54,062 nt of DNA from Sulfidibacterium sp964473395 (GCA_964473395.1 CAYYOW010000003.1:1-54062), one strand, 5' to 3'; numbered from the stretch's first letter, positions 1 to 9,172 are shown. The notes: a model not told the origin generated them from the sequence alone. A program made the numbers and translations.

Positions 1-273
1 TGTCATTTGAAGCTTACCAACTCCCGGATTGCCTATGTCAAGATTTGCCTTTGCCGAGAAGTACCTGCTAATTGAATATTTATAACCCAGATATGCCCGG
101 GTTACTTCAAAGAGATTACGGTTCGTTCCGTTTGTAAAATTACTGTGATAATTGGTATAAATTTTCACAAATGGTTTTCCGGATGGCGTAAAAGCATCTC
201 TTGTTTGGGAGTTTTGTCCAAACAGGTCGGCTATCAGTAGCAGTAAAATAATACTGGTGAATAATTTTTTCAA
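1..273 (-). CDS. N-terminal part of a probable outer-membrane beta-barrel/porin-like protein
   Basis: The reverse strand is open from a TTG at 273 to the window edge (91 codons). It begins MKKLFTSIILLLLIADLFG, a clear signal peptide ending near GQNSQ. The mature start has alternating aromatic and polar residues (FVKIYTNYHS, FEVTRAYLGYKYS), as in the first strands of Bacteroidota porin-like barrels. TTG is chosen because no ATG is in frame nearby and the signal peptide starts exactly there. Most of the gene lies outside the window, so the exact family is open. Secretion is well supported; the barrel call is an inference from strand-like texture. Confidence 0.55.
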   Translation of the reverse strand, partial: MKKLFTSIILLLLIADLFGQNSQTRDAFTPSGKPFVKIYTNYHSNFTNGTNRNLFEVTRAYLGYKYSISRYFSAKANLDIGNPGVGKLQMT

Positions 274-621
274 ATTCTTTATTTTTTGTCCATTAATTAT
301 TGGCAAAAGAACACCTTCATTACCAGACCAAGGTTAATTAAATATTAAGTTTAGGTTATGAAATTATTAACACTACATATTTCCAGCTTGAGAATAAATT
401 TCAGTAGCCCAATTAGTTAATGGGCAGGCTTATGAGGCCAGGTCTCCTGCTGGCAGATAAATTTAGTGCAATCATTTTTACAATTATAAACCACCGTATA
501 AGTTAAGGGTACGCCGGATTATGGAGGTGTTTTTGTTAATTTCCGGTAAAGAGATTCTGCTTGTTATTTCGGTTTCCGAGACTGCCGGCCAGGTTGTTCT
601 TTACGGCCTGACGGACTAAAA
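274..621. other. Gene-free spacer of about 350 bp
   Basis: This spacer lies between the secreted protein start and the prmC stop. I see a short imperfect palindrome at 407-425 (GCCCA/TGGGC arms) without a T-run. No convincing RNA or coding signal is visible. A 33-codon forward ORF ending near 617 has no recognisable features. Confidence 0.4.
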
Positions 622-1494
622 TTATTTTGCCCTGACTACGAGAAATCTTGCTTTCCCATGGATATCTACTATAATCTCAGGAATATCAAAAATGTCTTTG
701 TCAAAAAGAGAAGCTGTCTCCTCAGCATAATTTTCATTAATTTCAAAATAGAGTTTTCCATCTGGTTTCAGAGATCTCTCCGCGAAACGCATGATTTTCC
801 GGTAAAACAGTAACGGATCATCATCTTCCACAAAAAGTGCCAGTGGCGGCTCGTATTTCAACACATTGTCAGCCATTTGCTCCTTTTCTTTTTGCAAAAC
901 ATAAGGTGGGTTGCTCACAATGATATGGAATTTCTTTTCCAGTATGGTCAGACAAGTCTTCGTATCCAATATATTACATTGCCTGAAATCAACCGTCAGA
1001 TTAAGGTTCCTTGCATTATTTTGGGCAAGGAGAAGCGCTTTATCAGAAATATCGATGGCCGTCACCCGGCTTCCCGAAAGAGTATTTTTCAACGCCAGCG
1101 CAATGCAACCACTGCCTGTTCCTACATCAAGAATGTCAACATCATCATCCCGGTTATCTTTAACAATGATATCCACGAGTTGCTCTGTCTCAGGCCGGGG
1201 AATAAGTACTTCGGACGACACATCCAGTTCCAGTCCGTAAAACTCTGCACTACCCACCACATATTGGATTGGTTCCGCTGTCAGCAACCGTTTGACGGCC
1301 TTGTTAATAATCAACATCTCCGACTCGGAGAGCCTTCTGTCAACCTCTATCAGCTGTATAGCCCGCGACAAACCGAAGTAATGCTGGATAAGCATATTCA
1401 TCATGTTCTCAGCTTCGCGCTGTGGATAAAGTCCGACTATCCGGCTCACCATCTCTTTCCTGATGTCTGCCAGCTTATTTGATGCGTAATACAT
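622..1494 (-). CDS. prmC: Peptide chain release factor N5-glutamine methyltransferase PrmC
   Basis: This is an S-adenosylmethionine-dependent methyltransferase that modifies the GGQ glutamine of release factors RF1 and RF2 in the cytosol. From the ATG at 1494 it has 290 residues, the usual PrmC length; a longer reading from 1569 adds 25 unrelated residues. Visible motifs are EPIQYVVG at 74-81, IPRPETE at 98-104, the SAM-binding loop DVGTGSG at 123-129, and the substrate glutamine-binding NPPY at 195-198. The N-terminal helical domain (1-75) is intact. It is probably transcribed alone, because the upstream gene on the same strand ends at a strong terminator (1633-1660). Confidence 0.95.
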   Translation of the reverse strand: MYYASNKLADIRKEMVSRIVGLYPQREAENMMNMLIQHYFGLSRAIQLIEVDRRLSESEMLIINKAVKRLLTAEPIQYVVGSAEFYGLELDVSSEVLIPRPETEQLVDIIVKDNRDDDVDILDVGTGSGCIALALKNTLSGSRVTAIDISDKALLLAQNNARNLNLTVDFRQCNILDTKTCLTILEKKFHIIVSNPPYVLQKEKEQMADNVLKYEPPLALFVEDDDPLLFYRKIMRFAERSLKPDGKLYFEINENYAEETASLFDKDIFDIPEIIVDIHGKARFLVVRAK

Positions 1495-1580
1495 GTGGCA
1501 AAGATAACTACTCCGATCAATAGGACAGAGATCCCTAAAATTTTTATCATCAGTAGTCCACAGGAACACTCAATTTAACA

Positions 1581-1621
1581 ACCAGAGTTCGATATAAGGT
1601 TTATCTCACAGAAAGCCAATA
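1581..1621 (+). repeat. Dispersed intergenic repeat, copy 1
   Basis: This 41-bp element begins ACCAGAGTTCGATATAAG and ends with CAGAAAGCCAATA. It matches 45562-45602 at 39 of 41 positions. It lies just upstream of prmC and next to a terminator. Shorter copies of its left part occur at 17982-17994 and 49490-49509. Confidence 0.75.
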
Positions 1622-1632
1622 GCATTGCCATT

Positions 1633-1660
1633 AAAAAAAGCGGACAACAATTGTCCGCTT
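1633..1660 (-). terminator. Rho-independent terminator of the zinc-ribbon gene
   Basis: This is a perfect 10-bp stem (1638-1647 pairing with 1651-1660) with a 3-nt loop. On the reverse strand it is followed by a run of seven T (1639-1633, overlapping the base of the stem). It sits about 20 bp past the stop of the gene at 1683-2468. Confidence 0.85.
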
Positions 1661-1682
1661 TCAAAAGAAATACTTTTTGCTT

Positions 1683-2468
1683 TTATTTTTCATTTTCCGG
1701 TTCGTCTCTCCCTGTAAGGTCTTCGTCAACCAGGATTCGACCACAATATTCACACACAATAATTTTTTTGTGCAGTTTGATATCCAGCTGGTGCTGAGGA
1801 GGAATCTTATTGAAGCAGCCACCACAGGCATCTCGCTCAATCCTCACAACAGCAAGCCCGTTGCGTGCATTTTTACGAATACGTTTATACGCAGTCAGCA
1901 ACCTTTCTTCAATGAATTTCTCGTTCTCATGCGACTTTTTCACCAGTTCATCCTCCTCTTTTTCCGTTTCGGTAATGATGCCGGTGAGCTCAGATTTTTT
2001 GGCAGAAAGATCCTGCTGGCGCATCTCCAGCTTTTCGTTGGCCTCCTTCATATCCGTTTCAATACTCTCTATACGGAATTTAGATTCTTTAATTTTCTTC
2101 TCGGCAAGTTGTATCTCCAGATTCTGAAACTCAATCTCTTTAGTCAGAGAATCGTACTCACGGTTATTCCGCACATTCAATTGCTGCTCTGTATATTTCT
2201 TAATCAGGGCATTACTCTCTTTTATAGCTTCGTTTTTGTCTTTGATAAACTGCTCAAATTTATCCTTTTCCTCCTGAAAGTTAGCCCTTCTCGTTTCCAA
2301 ACCAGCAATTTCGTCCTCCAGGTCTTCCACTTCGAGAGGAAGTTCACCTCTAACTATTTTTATTTTGTCAATTTGAGAGTCAATCTGCTGGAGATTAAAT
2401 AATGCAGTCAGTTTCTGTTCAACACTTACTTCCTGACCTCCCGTTGTATTTTTACTTTTATTTGTCAT
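1683..2468 (-). CDS. Coiled-coil protein with C-terminal C4 zinc ribbon
   Basis: This 261-residue protein has a long charged, heptad-rich coiled coil from about 20 to 195. A zinc ribbon follows, with C215xxC218 and C239xxC242. The layout matches the conserved bacterial CT398-like/zf-RING_7 family (DUF164-type), whose role is not firmly established; suggested roles include protein or nucleic acid scaffolding. No signal peptide is present, so it is cytosolic. It lies 21 bp downstream of the Nif3-like gene on the same strand, the common arrangement in Bacteroidota, and ends at a strong terminator. Confidence 0.85.
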   Translation of the reverse strand: MTNKSKNTTGGQEVSVEQKLTALFNLQQIDSQIDKIKIVRGELPLEVEDLEDEIAGLETRRANFQEEKDKFEQFIKDKNEAIKESNALIKKYTEQQLNVRNNREYDSLTKEIEFQNLEIQLAEKKIKESKFRIESIETDMKEANEKLEMRQQDLSAKKSELTGIITETEKEEDELVKKSHENEKFIEERLLTAYKRIRKNARNGLAVVRIERDACGGCFNKIPPQHQLDIKLHKKIIVCEYCGRILVDEDLTGRDEPENEK

Positions 2469-2489
2469 AATACATTATGTTTCAACCAT

Positions 2490-3581
2490 CTACAAAAATG
2501 AAACCGGATTTGTGTAATAATTTGAAATTTGGAGTGCAAAATTAGGAAATTTTTTGGTTAATAAATCAAATATTAAATCTTTAGTAAATTGTTCCGTTTC
2601 ATAATGCCCGGCATCCACAAGTATCATTTGGTTTTGATAAAGGAAGAAATCATGGTATTTAAAATCGGACGAAACAAAAGCATCGGCACCGGAAGCAAAG
2701 GCTTTTCCCATAAGGAAGCTTCCGCTACCCCCACAGATGGCTACCTTTTTCACCTTTCTGTCCACAAGCAGCCCGTGCCGAAGTTGCTTTACTCCAAGTT
2801 TCTTTTTCACCTCAAGCAAGAAGTCGTGAGGTGGTACGGATGCAGGCAACTCCCCTATCATACCAGCTCCCACACCAACTCCGGAATTTTCCAGCGGATA
2901 AATATCGTAAGCCACCTCCTCATAAGGATGTATGGTGCGCATAGCCTTTAGAATGGTATCTATCAAATAATCAGGAGCAATAGATTCCAGCCGGACCTCT
3001 TTTTCAAAATGGATTTCGTCCTCCTTTCCCACGTACGGATGCGTCCCCTCCAGTGCTTTAAAACTTCCTTCGCCGTGGACACCAAAACTGCAATGGCTAT
3101 ATTGCCCGATATGCCCTGCTCCGGCATTCAGTATGGCATCACGAACAGCATCAGCATGACTCTCCGGAGTAAAAACCACCAGCTTTTTTAACTTCCCGGA
3201 TGGAGCTAAAATACGGGTATTTACGAGCCCCAGCTGTTTTGCCAGGCGTCGATTCACCCCTTCGGCAACGTTATCCAGATTGGTATGTATAGCATAAACA
3301 GATATATCCTTTTTTATGGCTTTTATCACTAAATCTTCCACCATGTTGCCCCCATTCAAGCGTTTTAGCCCTTTAAATATCAGTGGATGGTGGGCAATTA
3401 TCAACCCTGTTCCCGAGGTAATCGCCTCATCCAAAACTGCCGGGGTTATATCCAGCGTAATAAGAGCTTTTTTCACCTCTTTGTCCGGAGAGCCGATAAG
3501 CAAACCTGAATTATCATAAGGTTCCTGTAAACTTAATGGAGCTAATTGCTCCAGATAGCGAATTATTTCTTTTATCTTCAT
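2490..3581 (-). CDS. Nif3-like dinuclear metal centre protein (YqfO type)
   Basis: This is a 363-residue member of the NIF3/GTP cyclohydrolase I type 2-like family, which forms hexameric toroids with a two-metal site. Metal-binding motifs are visible: HHPLIF at 64-69, HTNLD at 99-103, and C-terminal H326 and E330 in the DAGHYETE segment. The length fits the long form, which carries a PII/CutA-like insert between the two NIF3 halves (about 130-235). Its biochemical role is unresolved in the family. It is probably co-transcribed with the zinc-ribbon gene 21 bp downstream. Confidence 0.9.
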   Translation of the reverse strand: MKIKEIIRYLEQLAPLSLQEPYDNSGLLIGSPDKEVKKALITLDITPAVLDEAITSGTGLIIAHHPLIFKGLKRLNGGNMVEDLVIKAIKKDISVYAIHTNLDNVAEGVNRRLAKQLGLVNTRILAPSGKLKKLVVFTPESHADAVRDAILNAGAGHIGQYSHCSFGVHGEGSFKALEGTHPYVGKEDEIHFEKEVRLESIAPDYLIDTILKAMRTIHPYEEVAYDIYPLENSGVGVGAGMIGELPASVPPHDFLLEVKKKLGVKQLRHGLLVDRKVKKVAICGGSGSFLMGKAFASGADAFVSSDFKYHDFFLYQNQMILVDAGHYETEQFTKDLIFDLLTKKFPNFALQISNYYTNPVSFL

Positions 3582-3695
3582 GTCTGTTTATGACTTATTT
3601 ATAAAACTTTTTAGCGTAGTGACTGATGTTTTAATTTTTTTATAAATTTACACAAAATTAAAGAATTGTAAGGATCGTAAATTTTTATCTTCTTC

Positions 3696-4784
3696 ATGCT
3701 GAAAATATTGTTATACCCATTCGCACTTTTGTATGGGCTGGTTATTAGTTTCAGACATTTACTATTTAATATCGGCATAATACCGTCCAGGTCTTATAAT
3801 GTCCCGGTAATTGGTGTTGGTAATATTTCCATTGGCGGAACCGGAAAAACACCACACACAGAATATCTTGTCCGCCTGCTTCAAAAGGAATTTCGGACAG
3901 CTATCCTGAGCCGGGGTTATTTAAGGAAAAGCAAAGGCTTTGTTCTGGCAGATGAGACTTCATCTTTTAATGACATCGGCGACGAGCCCATGCAATATCT
4001 GCACAAATTCAGTCATCAGGTTCATGTAGCTGTGGACAAGGATAGATGCCGTGGTGTGGAAAAGCTTTTAGAGCTTGAAACAGCTCCCGAAGTTATCATT
4101 TTGGATGATGCTTTGCAACACCGGTTTATCAGATCAGGGCTAAACCTTTTGCTAACGGACTACCGCCAACTTTATGCCGACGACTTCCTCTTCCCATCCG
4201 GAAGACTTCGTGATTTGAAAACAGTAGCCAAAAGGGCAGACATTATCATTGTTACAAAAACCGAAAAAATTCTTTCACCTCTTGTAAAAAAGTTAATTGA
4301 AAAGAAACTGGCTCCTAAACCTCATCAAAAACTTTATTTCTCCTATTTGGAGTATGGTACACCCGTCAGCATACCTTCTTTGGAAAAGGTCAAAATCGAA
4401 AAGCAATACAGTTCTATTATCTTATTTACAGGAATTGCCAATTCCTATCCGCTCAAAGATAACCTTCGTTATCGTTGCCGCGAGCTGATAACCCTTGATT
4501 TTCCGGATCATCACAACTATACCAAAAAAGATATCCTGTTCATTAGAAAAACATGGGATGAGCAGTACTCCAGGCGCAAGCTGATGGTTACAACGGAAAA
4601 AGATGCCATGCGATTAATAAATTCTCCCTATCTTCGCCTGCTGAAAGACCTTCCCATTGTTTACTTACCTATTAAGGTAAAATTTCATGGGCAGGGTGAA
4701 AAAAAATTTAATAAGCAAATCATTAACTATGTTAGGGAAAATCAAAGAAACAGCGACATTCCTTCAGTCAAAAATAAGTGTTAA
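3696..4784 (+). CDS. lpxK: Tetraacyldisaccharide 4'-kinase LpxK
   Basis: LpxK phosphorylates the 4' position of the lipid A disaccharide precursor at the inner membrane. The 362-residue protein has an N-terminal hydrophobic anchor (about 1-28), a Walker A loop GNISIGGTGKT at 42-52, LSRGY at 71-75, GDEP at 95-98 and DDALQHR at 137-143, all typical of LpxK. Its 3' end overlaps the next gene by 56 bp, so the two are translated from one message. The start is divergent from the Nif3-like gene, with an AT-rich spacer of 114 bp. Confidence 0.95.
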   Translation: MLKILLYPFALLYGLVISFRHLLFNIGIIPSRSYNVPVIGVGNISIGGTGKTPHTEYLVRLLQKEFRTAILSRGYLRKSKGFVLADETSSFNDIGDEPMQYLHKFSHQVHVAVDKDRCRGVEKLLELETAPEVIILDDALQHRFIRSGLNLLLTDYRQLYADDFLFPSGRLRDLKTVAKRADIIIVTKTEKILSPLVKKLIEKKLAPKPHQKLYFSYLEYGTPVSIPSLEKVKIEKQYSSIILFTGIANSYPLKDNLRYRCRELITLDFPDHHNYTKKDILFIRKTWDEQYSRRKLMVTTEKDAMRLINSPYLRLLKDLPIVYLPIKVKFHGQGEKKFNKQIINYVRENQRNSDIPSVKNKC

Positions 4785-5538
4785 ACCACGTATAGCTATT
4801 ATATTAGGTTCCGGCCTGGGAGATCTGGCCAACGATATCGAAGTCAGTGAAAAAATATTATACTCCGATATTCCCAACTTCCCGGTTTCAACCATAAAAG
4901 GACACAAAGGGCAACTAATTTTCGGTACACTTAGCAACGTGGAAGTAGTTGCCATGCAGGGTCGTTTTCATTATTACGAAGGCTATTCCATGGCAGAAGT
5001 TACTTTCCCCATTCGTGTCTTCAAACAGCTTGGTATTGAGTACCTCTTTGTCTCCAACGCCAGTGGTGGTGTAAATCCGGATTTTGAAGTGGGAGATATC
5101 ATGTTTATCACCGACCATATCAACCTCATGCCCAACCCATTGACTGGACAAAACATCGATGAAATGGGACCTCGTTTTGTAGATATGAGTGAAGCATATG
5201 ACAAAAAATTACTAAGTAAGGCCACCCGTGTAGCACGCCATCAAGGTATTCGATACAAAACAGGCGTTTATGCCGGTACCACCGGCCCCACTTACGAAAC
5301 GCCATCGGAATATTACTACATCCGCGGTTTGGGAGCTGATGCAGTAGGTATGTCAACGGTTCCGGAAGTTATTGTTGCACGTCATATGGATATGCCAGTC
5401 TTCGCCGTATCGGTTATTTCAGACCTTGGTGTGAAAGGAAAAATCATTGAAATATCTCACCAGGAGGTACTCGCTGCTGTGGAGCAGGTTACCCCGAAAC
5501 TCATCACCATTATTAAGGATGTCATTAAAGGCTTGTAA
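4729..5538 (+). CDS. punA: Purine nucleoside phosphorylase (PNP family, trimeric type)
   Basis: It cleaves purine nucleosides with phosphate to free base and ribose-1-phosphate in purine salvage. The ATG at 4729 gives 269 residues, the normal length of the trimeric class; a start at 4687 would add 14 atypical residues. Motifs are GSGLG 27-31, GRFHYYEG 78-85, NASGG 110-114, GPTYET 186-191 and MSTVPE 208-213. Where human PNP has the base-specifying Asn243, this protein appears to have Asp (SDLG, 231-234), which may affect base preference; that is an alignment by eye. It overlaps lpxK and lies 9 bp before lpxH. Confidence 0.9.
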   Translation: MLGKIKETATFLQSKISVKPRIAIILGSGLGDLANDIEVSEKILYSDIPNFPVSTIKGHKGQLIFGTLSNVEVVAMQGRFHYYEGYSMAEVTFPIRVFKQLGIEYLFVSNASGGVNPDFEVGDIMFITDHINLMPNPLTGQNIDEMGPRFVDMSEAYDKKLLSKATRVARHQGIRYKTGVYAGTTGPTYETPSEYYYIRGLGADAVGMSTVPEVIVARHMDMPVFAVSVISDLGVKGKIIEISHQEVLAAVEQVTPKLITIIKDVIKGL

Positions 5539-5547
5539 ATTTTAAGC

Positions 5548-6315
5548 TTGGAAAGGAAAAACATATATTTTGTTTCCGATTTCCATCTGGGAATCCCTGA
5601 CCACGCCAGTAGTCTGAAAAGGGAGAAACTACTGGTAAAGTGGCTGGAGAATGTACGCTATGACGCAGCGGAGATTTTCCTTATGGGCGACGTGTTCGAT
5701 TTTTGGTTTGAATATAAAACCGTTGTCCCCAAAGGCTTTGTCCGGCTGATGGGCAAACTGGCTGATATTACCGATGCCGGAATTCCCGTGCATCTTTTTC
5801 GCGGCAACCACGATCTGTGGGCTTTCGATTATCTTGAAGAAGAAATCGGAATAAAGCTTCACCGCAAACCGGTAATTCGCGAAATAATGGGAAAAACCTT
5901 TTACCTAGCACATGGCGACGGGCTTGGGTCTGGCGACAGGAGTTATAAATTTTTAAAATCTATTTTTGAGTTTCGTCCCAACCAAATTCTGTTTAGCTGG
6001 CTGCATCCCGACGTGGGCGCCTGGATGGGTAGCTATTTTTCGCGCCGCAGCCGGCTGGCAAAGATGAGCCTGGCTGGTAAAGAAGAGCCCTCTTTTAACA
6101 AAGAAGAGGAAATGCTGTTCAGCCACGCCAAAGATATGGCCGGTGAGTTTCCCGATGTGGATTATTTTGTTTTTGGACACCGCCACATGCCTGTTGCTAC
6201 AAAAATTAACGACAAAGCAACACTGGTTATCCTTGGCGACTGGATTTCCCATTTTTCGTATTGCGTTTTCGACGGAAGAAACTTTCAACTCAAGCAGTTT
6301 AATCCCAGGCATTAG
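5548..6315 (+). CDS. lpxH: UDP-2,3-diacylglucosamine diphosphatase LpxH
   Basis: LpxH is a calcineurin-like phosphoesterase that cuts UDP-2,3-diacylglucosamine to lipid X and UMP, an early step of lipid A synthesis at the inner membrane face. The 255-residue protein shows the metal motifs in order: DFHLG 11-15, GDVFD 47-51, GNHD 86-89, HGDG 122-125 and GHRH 210-213. The start is a TTG at 5548, 9 bp after the PNP stop; no in-frame ATG lies close by and the phosphoesterase fold begins at once (NIYFVSDFH). Two lipid A genes flank a purine gene in one operon. Confidence 0.9.
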   Translation: MERKNIYFVSDFHLGIPDHASSLKREKLLVKWLENVRYDAAEIFLMGDVFDFWFEYKTVVPKGFVRLMGKLADITDAGIPVHLFRGNHDLWAFDYLEEEIGIKLHRKPVIREIMGKTFYLAHGDGLGSGDRSYKFLKSIFEFRPNQILFSWLHPDVGAWMGSYFSRRSRLAKMSLAGKEEPSFNKEEEMLFSHAKDMAGEFPDVDYFVFGHRHMPVATKINDKATLVILGDWISHFSYCVFDGRNFQLKQFNPRH

Positions 6316-6548
6316 ATGTCGTTCACGATTCCTTCCGAAGATCAGAAGACCAAGCTCATTTCTCTTTACAGCGCAAATAGCCCATTAACAGTTTTCCAGA
6401 GAATCTTAGAAATATATAGCACCAACTTCACCACTGAGACCACGAATCAGAATATCAGCCGGCGAGACAGAGAGATTTTTTTTATAAAAGGGAGTAACCC
6501 TCACAAATTTTGAATATTTTTGAACAATTGAAATCAAATCATAAAACC

Positions 6549-6833
6549 ATGGAAATAAACTCACGCTTTATCAAACTTACCCTGATTCTGATTGCTGCGG
6601 GGATTTGGGTACTGGTTTTTCAAAATGCAGGAATTATTCCGCAGGTCACCCCTCAACGCATCACTGTGGATTCGGCACTAAACGTGACAGGCTCGGTGGA
6701 TGTGGACAACACTGTCTTCATTAAAGGCTCGGTGGACGCCAACATAGAAAGCATTAACGGATACAACAAATTCTACAAAGATCCGCGGACGGGCGAATAT
6801 TATGTACTTCCCGTAACAGATCCTTATCAATAG
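6549..6833 (+). CDS. Small single-pass membrane protein of unknown function
   Basis: From the ATG at 6549 the product has 94 residues. A short cytosolic start is followed by one hydrophobic segment (about 9-28, LTLILIAAGIWVLVFQNAG). After that comes a polar, probably periplasmic tail containing two related stretches (ALNVTGSVDVDN and VFIKGSVDANIES) and a NGYNKFYKDP motif. Similar short anchored proteins are common in Bacteroidota without known function. The 230-bp gap from lpxH suggests its own transcript. I cannot assign a role. Confidence 0.7.
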   Translation: MEINSRFIKLTLILIAAGIWVLVFQNAGIIPQVTPQRITVDSALNVTGSVDVDNTVFIKGSVDANIESINGYNKFYKDPRTGEYYVLPVTDPYQ

Positions 6834-6923
6834 AGGAGTGAGCTCTCAGGGTTCACCTCTTTGAGAAAGACACCTTATACAAAGGGGCAAAGTAAGTGTA
6901 TATTAAGCTTTTCTGTTTCCCAT

Positions 6924-7511
6924 CTATTTCTCGTAAAAGTGCATCTCTAAAATGTAACGGTACACTTTTTCCGGCATCCAAAAGGCCATGTTTTTTTTTG
7001 CCCGGATACCTTTTCGAATAAAACTTGATGAAATTTCCAATTGTGGTGCATCGAAGAGCATGACTTTAGAATTTCCGGCATATTCTCCCAACGATGAGCC
7101 GGGACGGGGATAAACGTATAACTGGTATTGATGTAATATCTCACGGTAATTCTTCCATTTGTGGAAATGGCTGAAGATATCGGAGCCACATATCATAACA
7201 AACTCATGTTCAGGATATTTGTCAGATAGCCATGTCAAAGTATCGATGGTATAGGAAGGCCTGGGCATTTCAAATTCGATATCGGCAACTTTCAGGCTGG
7301 GTTGCTCCTCCACGGCAAGACGCACCAGCGTAAGGCGATGAATACCGGCAAGCAAGCTGGTTTTTTGCTTCAGCGGGTTTTGCGGAGAGACCACAAACCA
7401 GACCTCATCCAAATCGGTAAATTCGGCCATATAATTAGCCAAAATCAAATGTCCCGAATGAATGGGGTTGAATGAACCAAACAACAAACCGGTTTTTTTG
7501 TTCTGTTTCAA
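6924..7511 (-). CDS. nadD: Nicotinate-nucleotide adenylyltransferase NadD
   Basis: NadD transfers AMP from ATP to nicotinate mononucleotide in NAD synthesis. The 195-residue protein carries the nucleotidyltransferase motif GSFNPIHSGH at 12-21 and the C-terminal ISSSFIRKGI motif at about 159-170. Length and both motifs match the family. It is the last gene of the reverse operon yicC-gmk-MDR-nadD, 32 bp after the oxidoreductase stop. Confidence 0.95.
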   Translation of the reverse strand: MKQNKKTGLLFGSFNPIHSGHLILANYMAEFTDLDEVWFVVSPQNPLKQKTSLLAGIHRLTLVRLAVEEQPSLKVADIEFEMPRPSYTIDTLTWLSDKYPEHEFVMICGSDIFSHFHKWKNYREILHQYQLYVYPRPGSSLGEYAGNSKVMLFDAPQLEISSSFIRKGIRAKKNMAFWMPEKVYRYILEMHFYEK

Positions 7512-7543
7512 AGTGGTACCCTTTTTCTGATTAAACTAAGAAA

Positions 7544-8551
7544 TCAGTTTACTTCTGCCTTTATTAGCATCTTACCTTTGCTAAGGTTTCGCAGGCAATG
7601 AATCAGCCCATCGCCAATGTTGTCGAAACCGACACTCCCCTGTATTTTTGTATGGTATTTTCCTGAAATAAACAGATGTTGCATTTCAAGGGAAACCTGT
7701 TCAAAGAAGTCATCATCCATTTGCTCACGCCATTCGGGTAGATTAAATCCCGAAATAATCTTATCATGGAATATCAGATCCAGAGGATCAATACCTGAAA
7801 TATTTTTTGTTGAAAGACCTCCATACGATACCAGCTCCGCATCGTGTGGCATGGCGTTAAATATCTGACCGGACAAAGAGCCACCCACAGCATCAAAAGT
7901 CAGCCGAGCATCCAGTTTGTAGGCAAGTTTTTCCAGCTTTTGCTCAAACTGCGGTTCATTTTCCAGCAAAATATGTCTGGCTCCCTCCTTTTCAAGACGA
8001 ACCACCGTTTCCTTTTTTCTTACAATATCAATCACTTCAATGTCCATATCACCAGCCATTTGCCGCACAAAAGCAGCCACCTGTCCCCCAGCTGCATTTT
8101 GAATGATAGTATGGTTATCACGTAGCAGCGCTATATCCAGCAACCCGCGAGCCGTAAATGGATTGATAGCAAAACAAGCCGCCTGATCCATATTCATTTC
8201 AGCATCCAAAATCACTAATTTATTTCGGCTTGAGATGACATATTCCGACCAACTGCCACAATTCTCTTCCTGGATGAAAAAACTCACCTTGCGGTCAATC
8301 AGATCTTCGGCTCCTTCGCCGGCTTCCACCACAATACCGGAGCCTTCAAATCCCGGAACGGTTGGAACCTTTTTCACAATATTGTAGCCTCCTATCAAAA
8401 AGGCGATATCAGAAGGATTGCAGGGAGCGGCATGCACTTTTATAAGCACCTCATCCTTTCCGGGTTGTGTAAGTGCACACTCCTCTACACGAAGACTTTG
8501 TAAGGCCCTGATAATATTTTTATTGTAAGCAGGTAAAACGACTTTCTTCAT
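7544..8551 (-). CDS. Medium-chain NAD(P)H-dependent oxidoreductase (quinone/enoyl reductase-like)
   Basis: This 335-residue medium-chain dehydrogenase/reductase has the N-terminal GroES-like fold (AAPCNPSDIAFL, about 42-53; PGFEGSGIV, about 67-75) and a Rossmann half (IIQNAAGGQVAAF, about 149-161). The structural and catalytic zinc cysteines of alcohol dehydrogenases are missing, so it resembles quinone oxidoreductase or mitochondrial-type enoyl reductase rather than a zinc alcohol dehydrogenase. Substrate unknown. It sits between gmk (30 bp upstream) and nadD (32 bp downstream), splitting a pair that is usually adjacent in this phylum. Confidence 0.8.
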   Translation of the reverse strand: MKKVVLPAYNKNIIRALQSLRVEECALTQPGKDEVLIKVHAAPCNPSDIAFLIGGYNIVKKVPTVPGFEGSGIVVEAGEGAEDLIDRKVSFFIQEENCGSWSEYVISSRNKLVILDAEMNMDQAACFAINPFTARGLLDIALLRDNHTIIQNAAGGQVAAFVRQMAGDMDIEVIDIVRKKETVVRLEKEGARHILLENEPQFEQKLEKLAYKLDARLTFDAVGGSLSGQIFNAMPHDAELVSYGGLSTKNISGIDPLDLIFHDKIISGFNLPEWREQMDDDFFEQVSLEMQHLFISGKYHTKIQGSVGFDNIGDGLIHCLRNLSKGKMLIKAEVN

Positions 8552-8581
8552 CTTTTTAGTTTTAGGTTAATGGTAGCTAAA

Positions 8582-9172
8582 TCAGTCTTTTTCAATAAAA
8601 TCGCTAACTATTTCGAGGGCTTCCTTACGGGATTTTTCCAAATTATCATTCACCAATACTTTGTCAAAATATTTTTCAAAAGTGAGTTCATAAGCGGCCC
8701 TTTCCAACCGCTGGCGAATACTCTCCTCACTTTCTGTGGAGCGGTGGCGAAGACGAGCTTCGAGAACAGCGATAGAAGGAGGTCTTACAAAAACGGCAAG
8801 GGCTTCATCACCATACAGCTTTTTAATGTTAATACCGCCTTTCACGTCCAGGTCGAAAGCAACCGAGTCGCCACGTTCTCTTATCTTTTCCACTTCATCG
8901 CGCAGAGAGCCATAGAACTGATTTTCATAAACCTCCTCCCACTCCACAAAAGCATTTTCCTTTATCTTCTGCCTGAACTCCTGAACACTGATAAAGTGGT
9001 AGTCCAGGCCATCCTTTTCTCCCGGCCGGGGCAAACGGCTGGTAGCCGAAACCGAAAAAGAGAGCCGCGGCAGGTGAGCTATGACATAGCGTATCAGTGT
9101 CGTTTTTCCTGAGCCTGAAGGTGCAGAGAAAATTATCAGCTTTCCTTTTTTATGATTTTCAGAACCCGTCAT
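8582..9172 (-). CDS. gmk: Guanylate kinase
   Basis: It phosphorylates GMP to GDP with ATP in the cytosol. The 196-residue product has a P-loop APSGSGKTT at 17-25, the GMP-binding SATSRLPRPGEKDG segment at about 42-55 and the DLDVKGG motif near 98-104. The length is standard. Its start codon overlaps the yicC stop by one base, so translation is coupled. Pairing of gmk with yicC is widespread in bacteria. Confidence 0.95.
   Translation of the reverse strand: MTGSENHKKGKLIIFSAPSGSGKTTLIRYVIAHLPRLSFSVSATSRLPRPGEKDGLDYHFISVQEFRQKIKENAFVEWEEVYENQFYGSLRDEVEKIRERGDSVAFDLDVKGGINIKKLYGDEALAVFVRPPSIAVLEARLRHRSTESEESIRQRLERAAYELTFEKYFDKVLVNDNLEKSRKEALEIVSDFIEKD

Noticed and set aside
877..1482. 201-codon forward ORF opposite prmC
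   Set aside because: prmC on the reverse strand explains the region completely.
6316..6513. 65-codon forward ORF directly after lpxH
   Set aside because: It abuts the lpxH stop but has no recognisable motif, no hydrophobic segment and a composition like spacer DNA.
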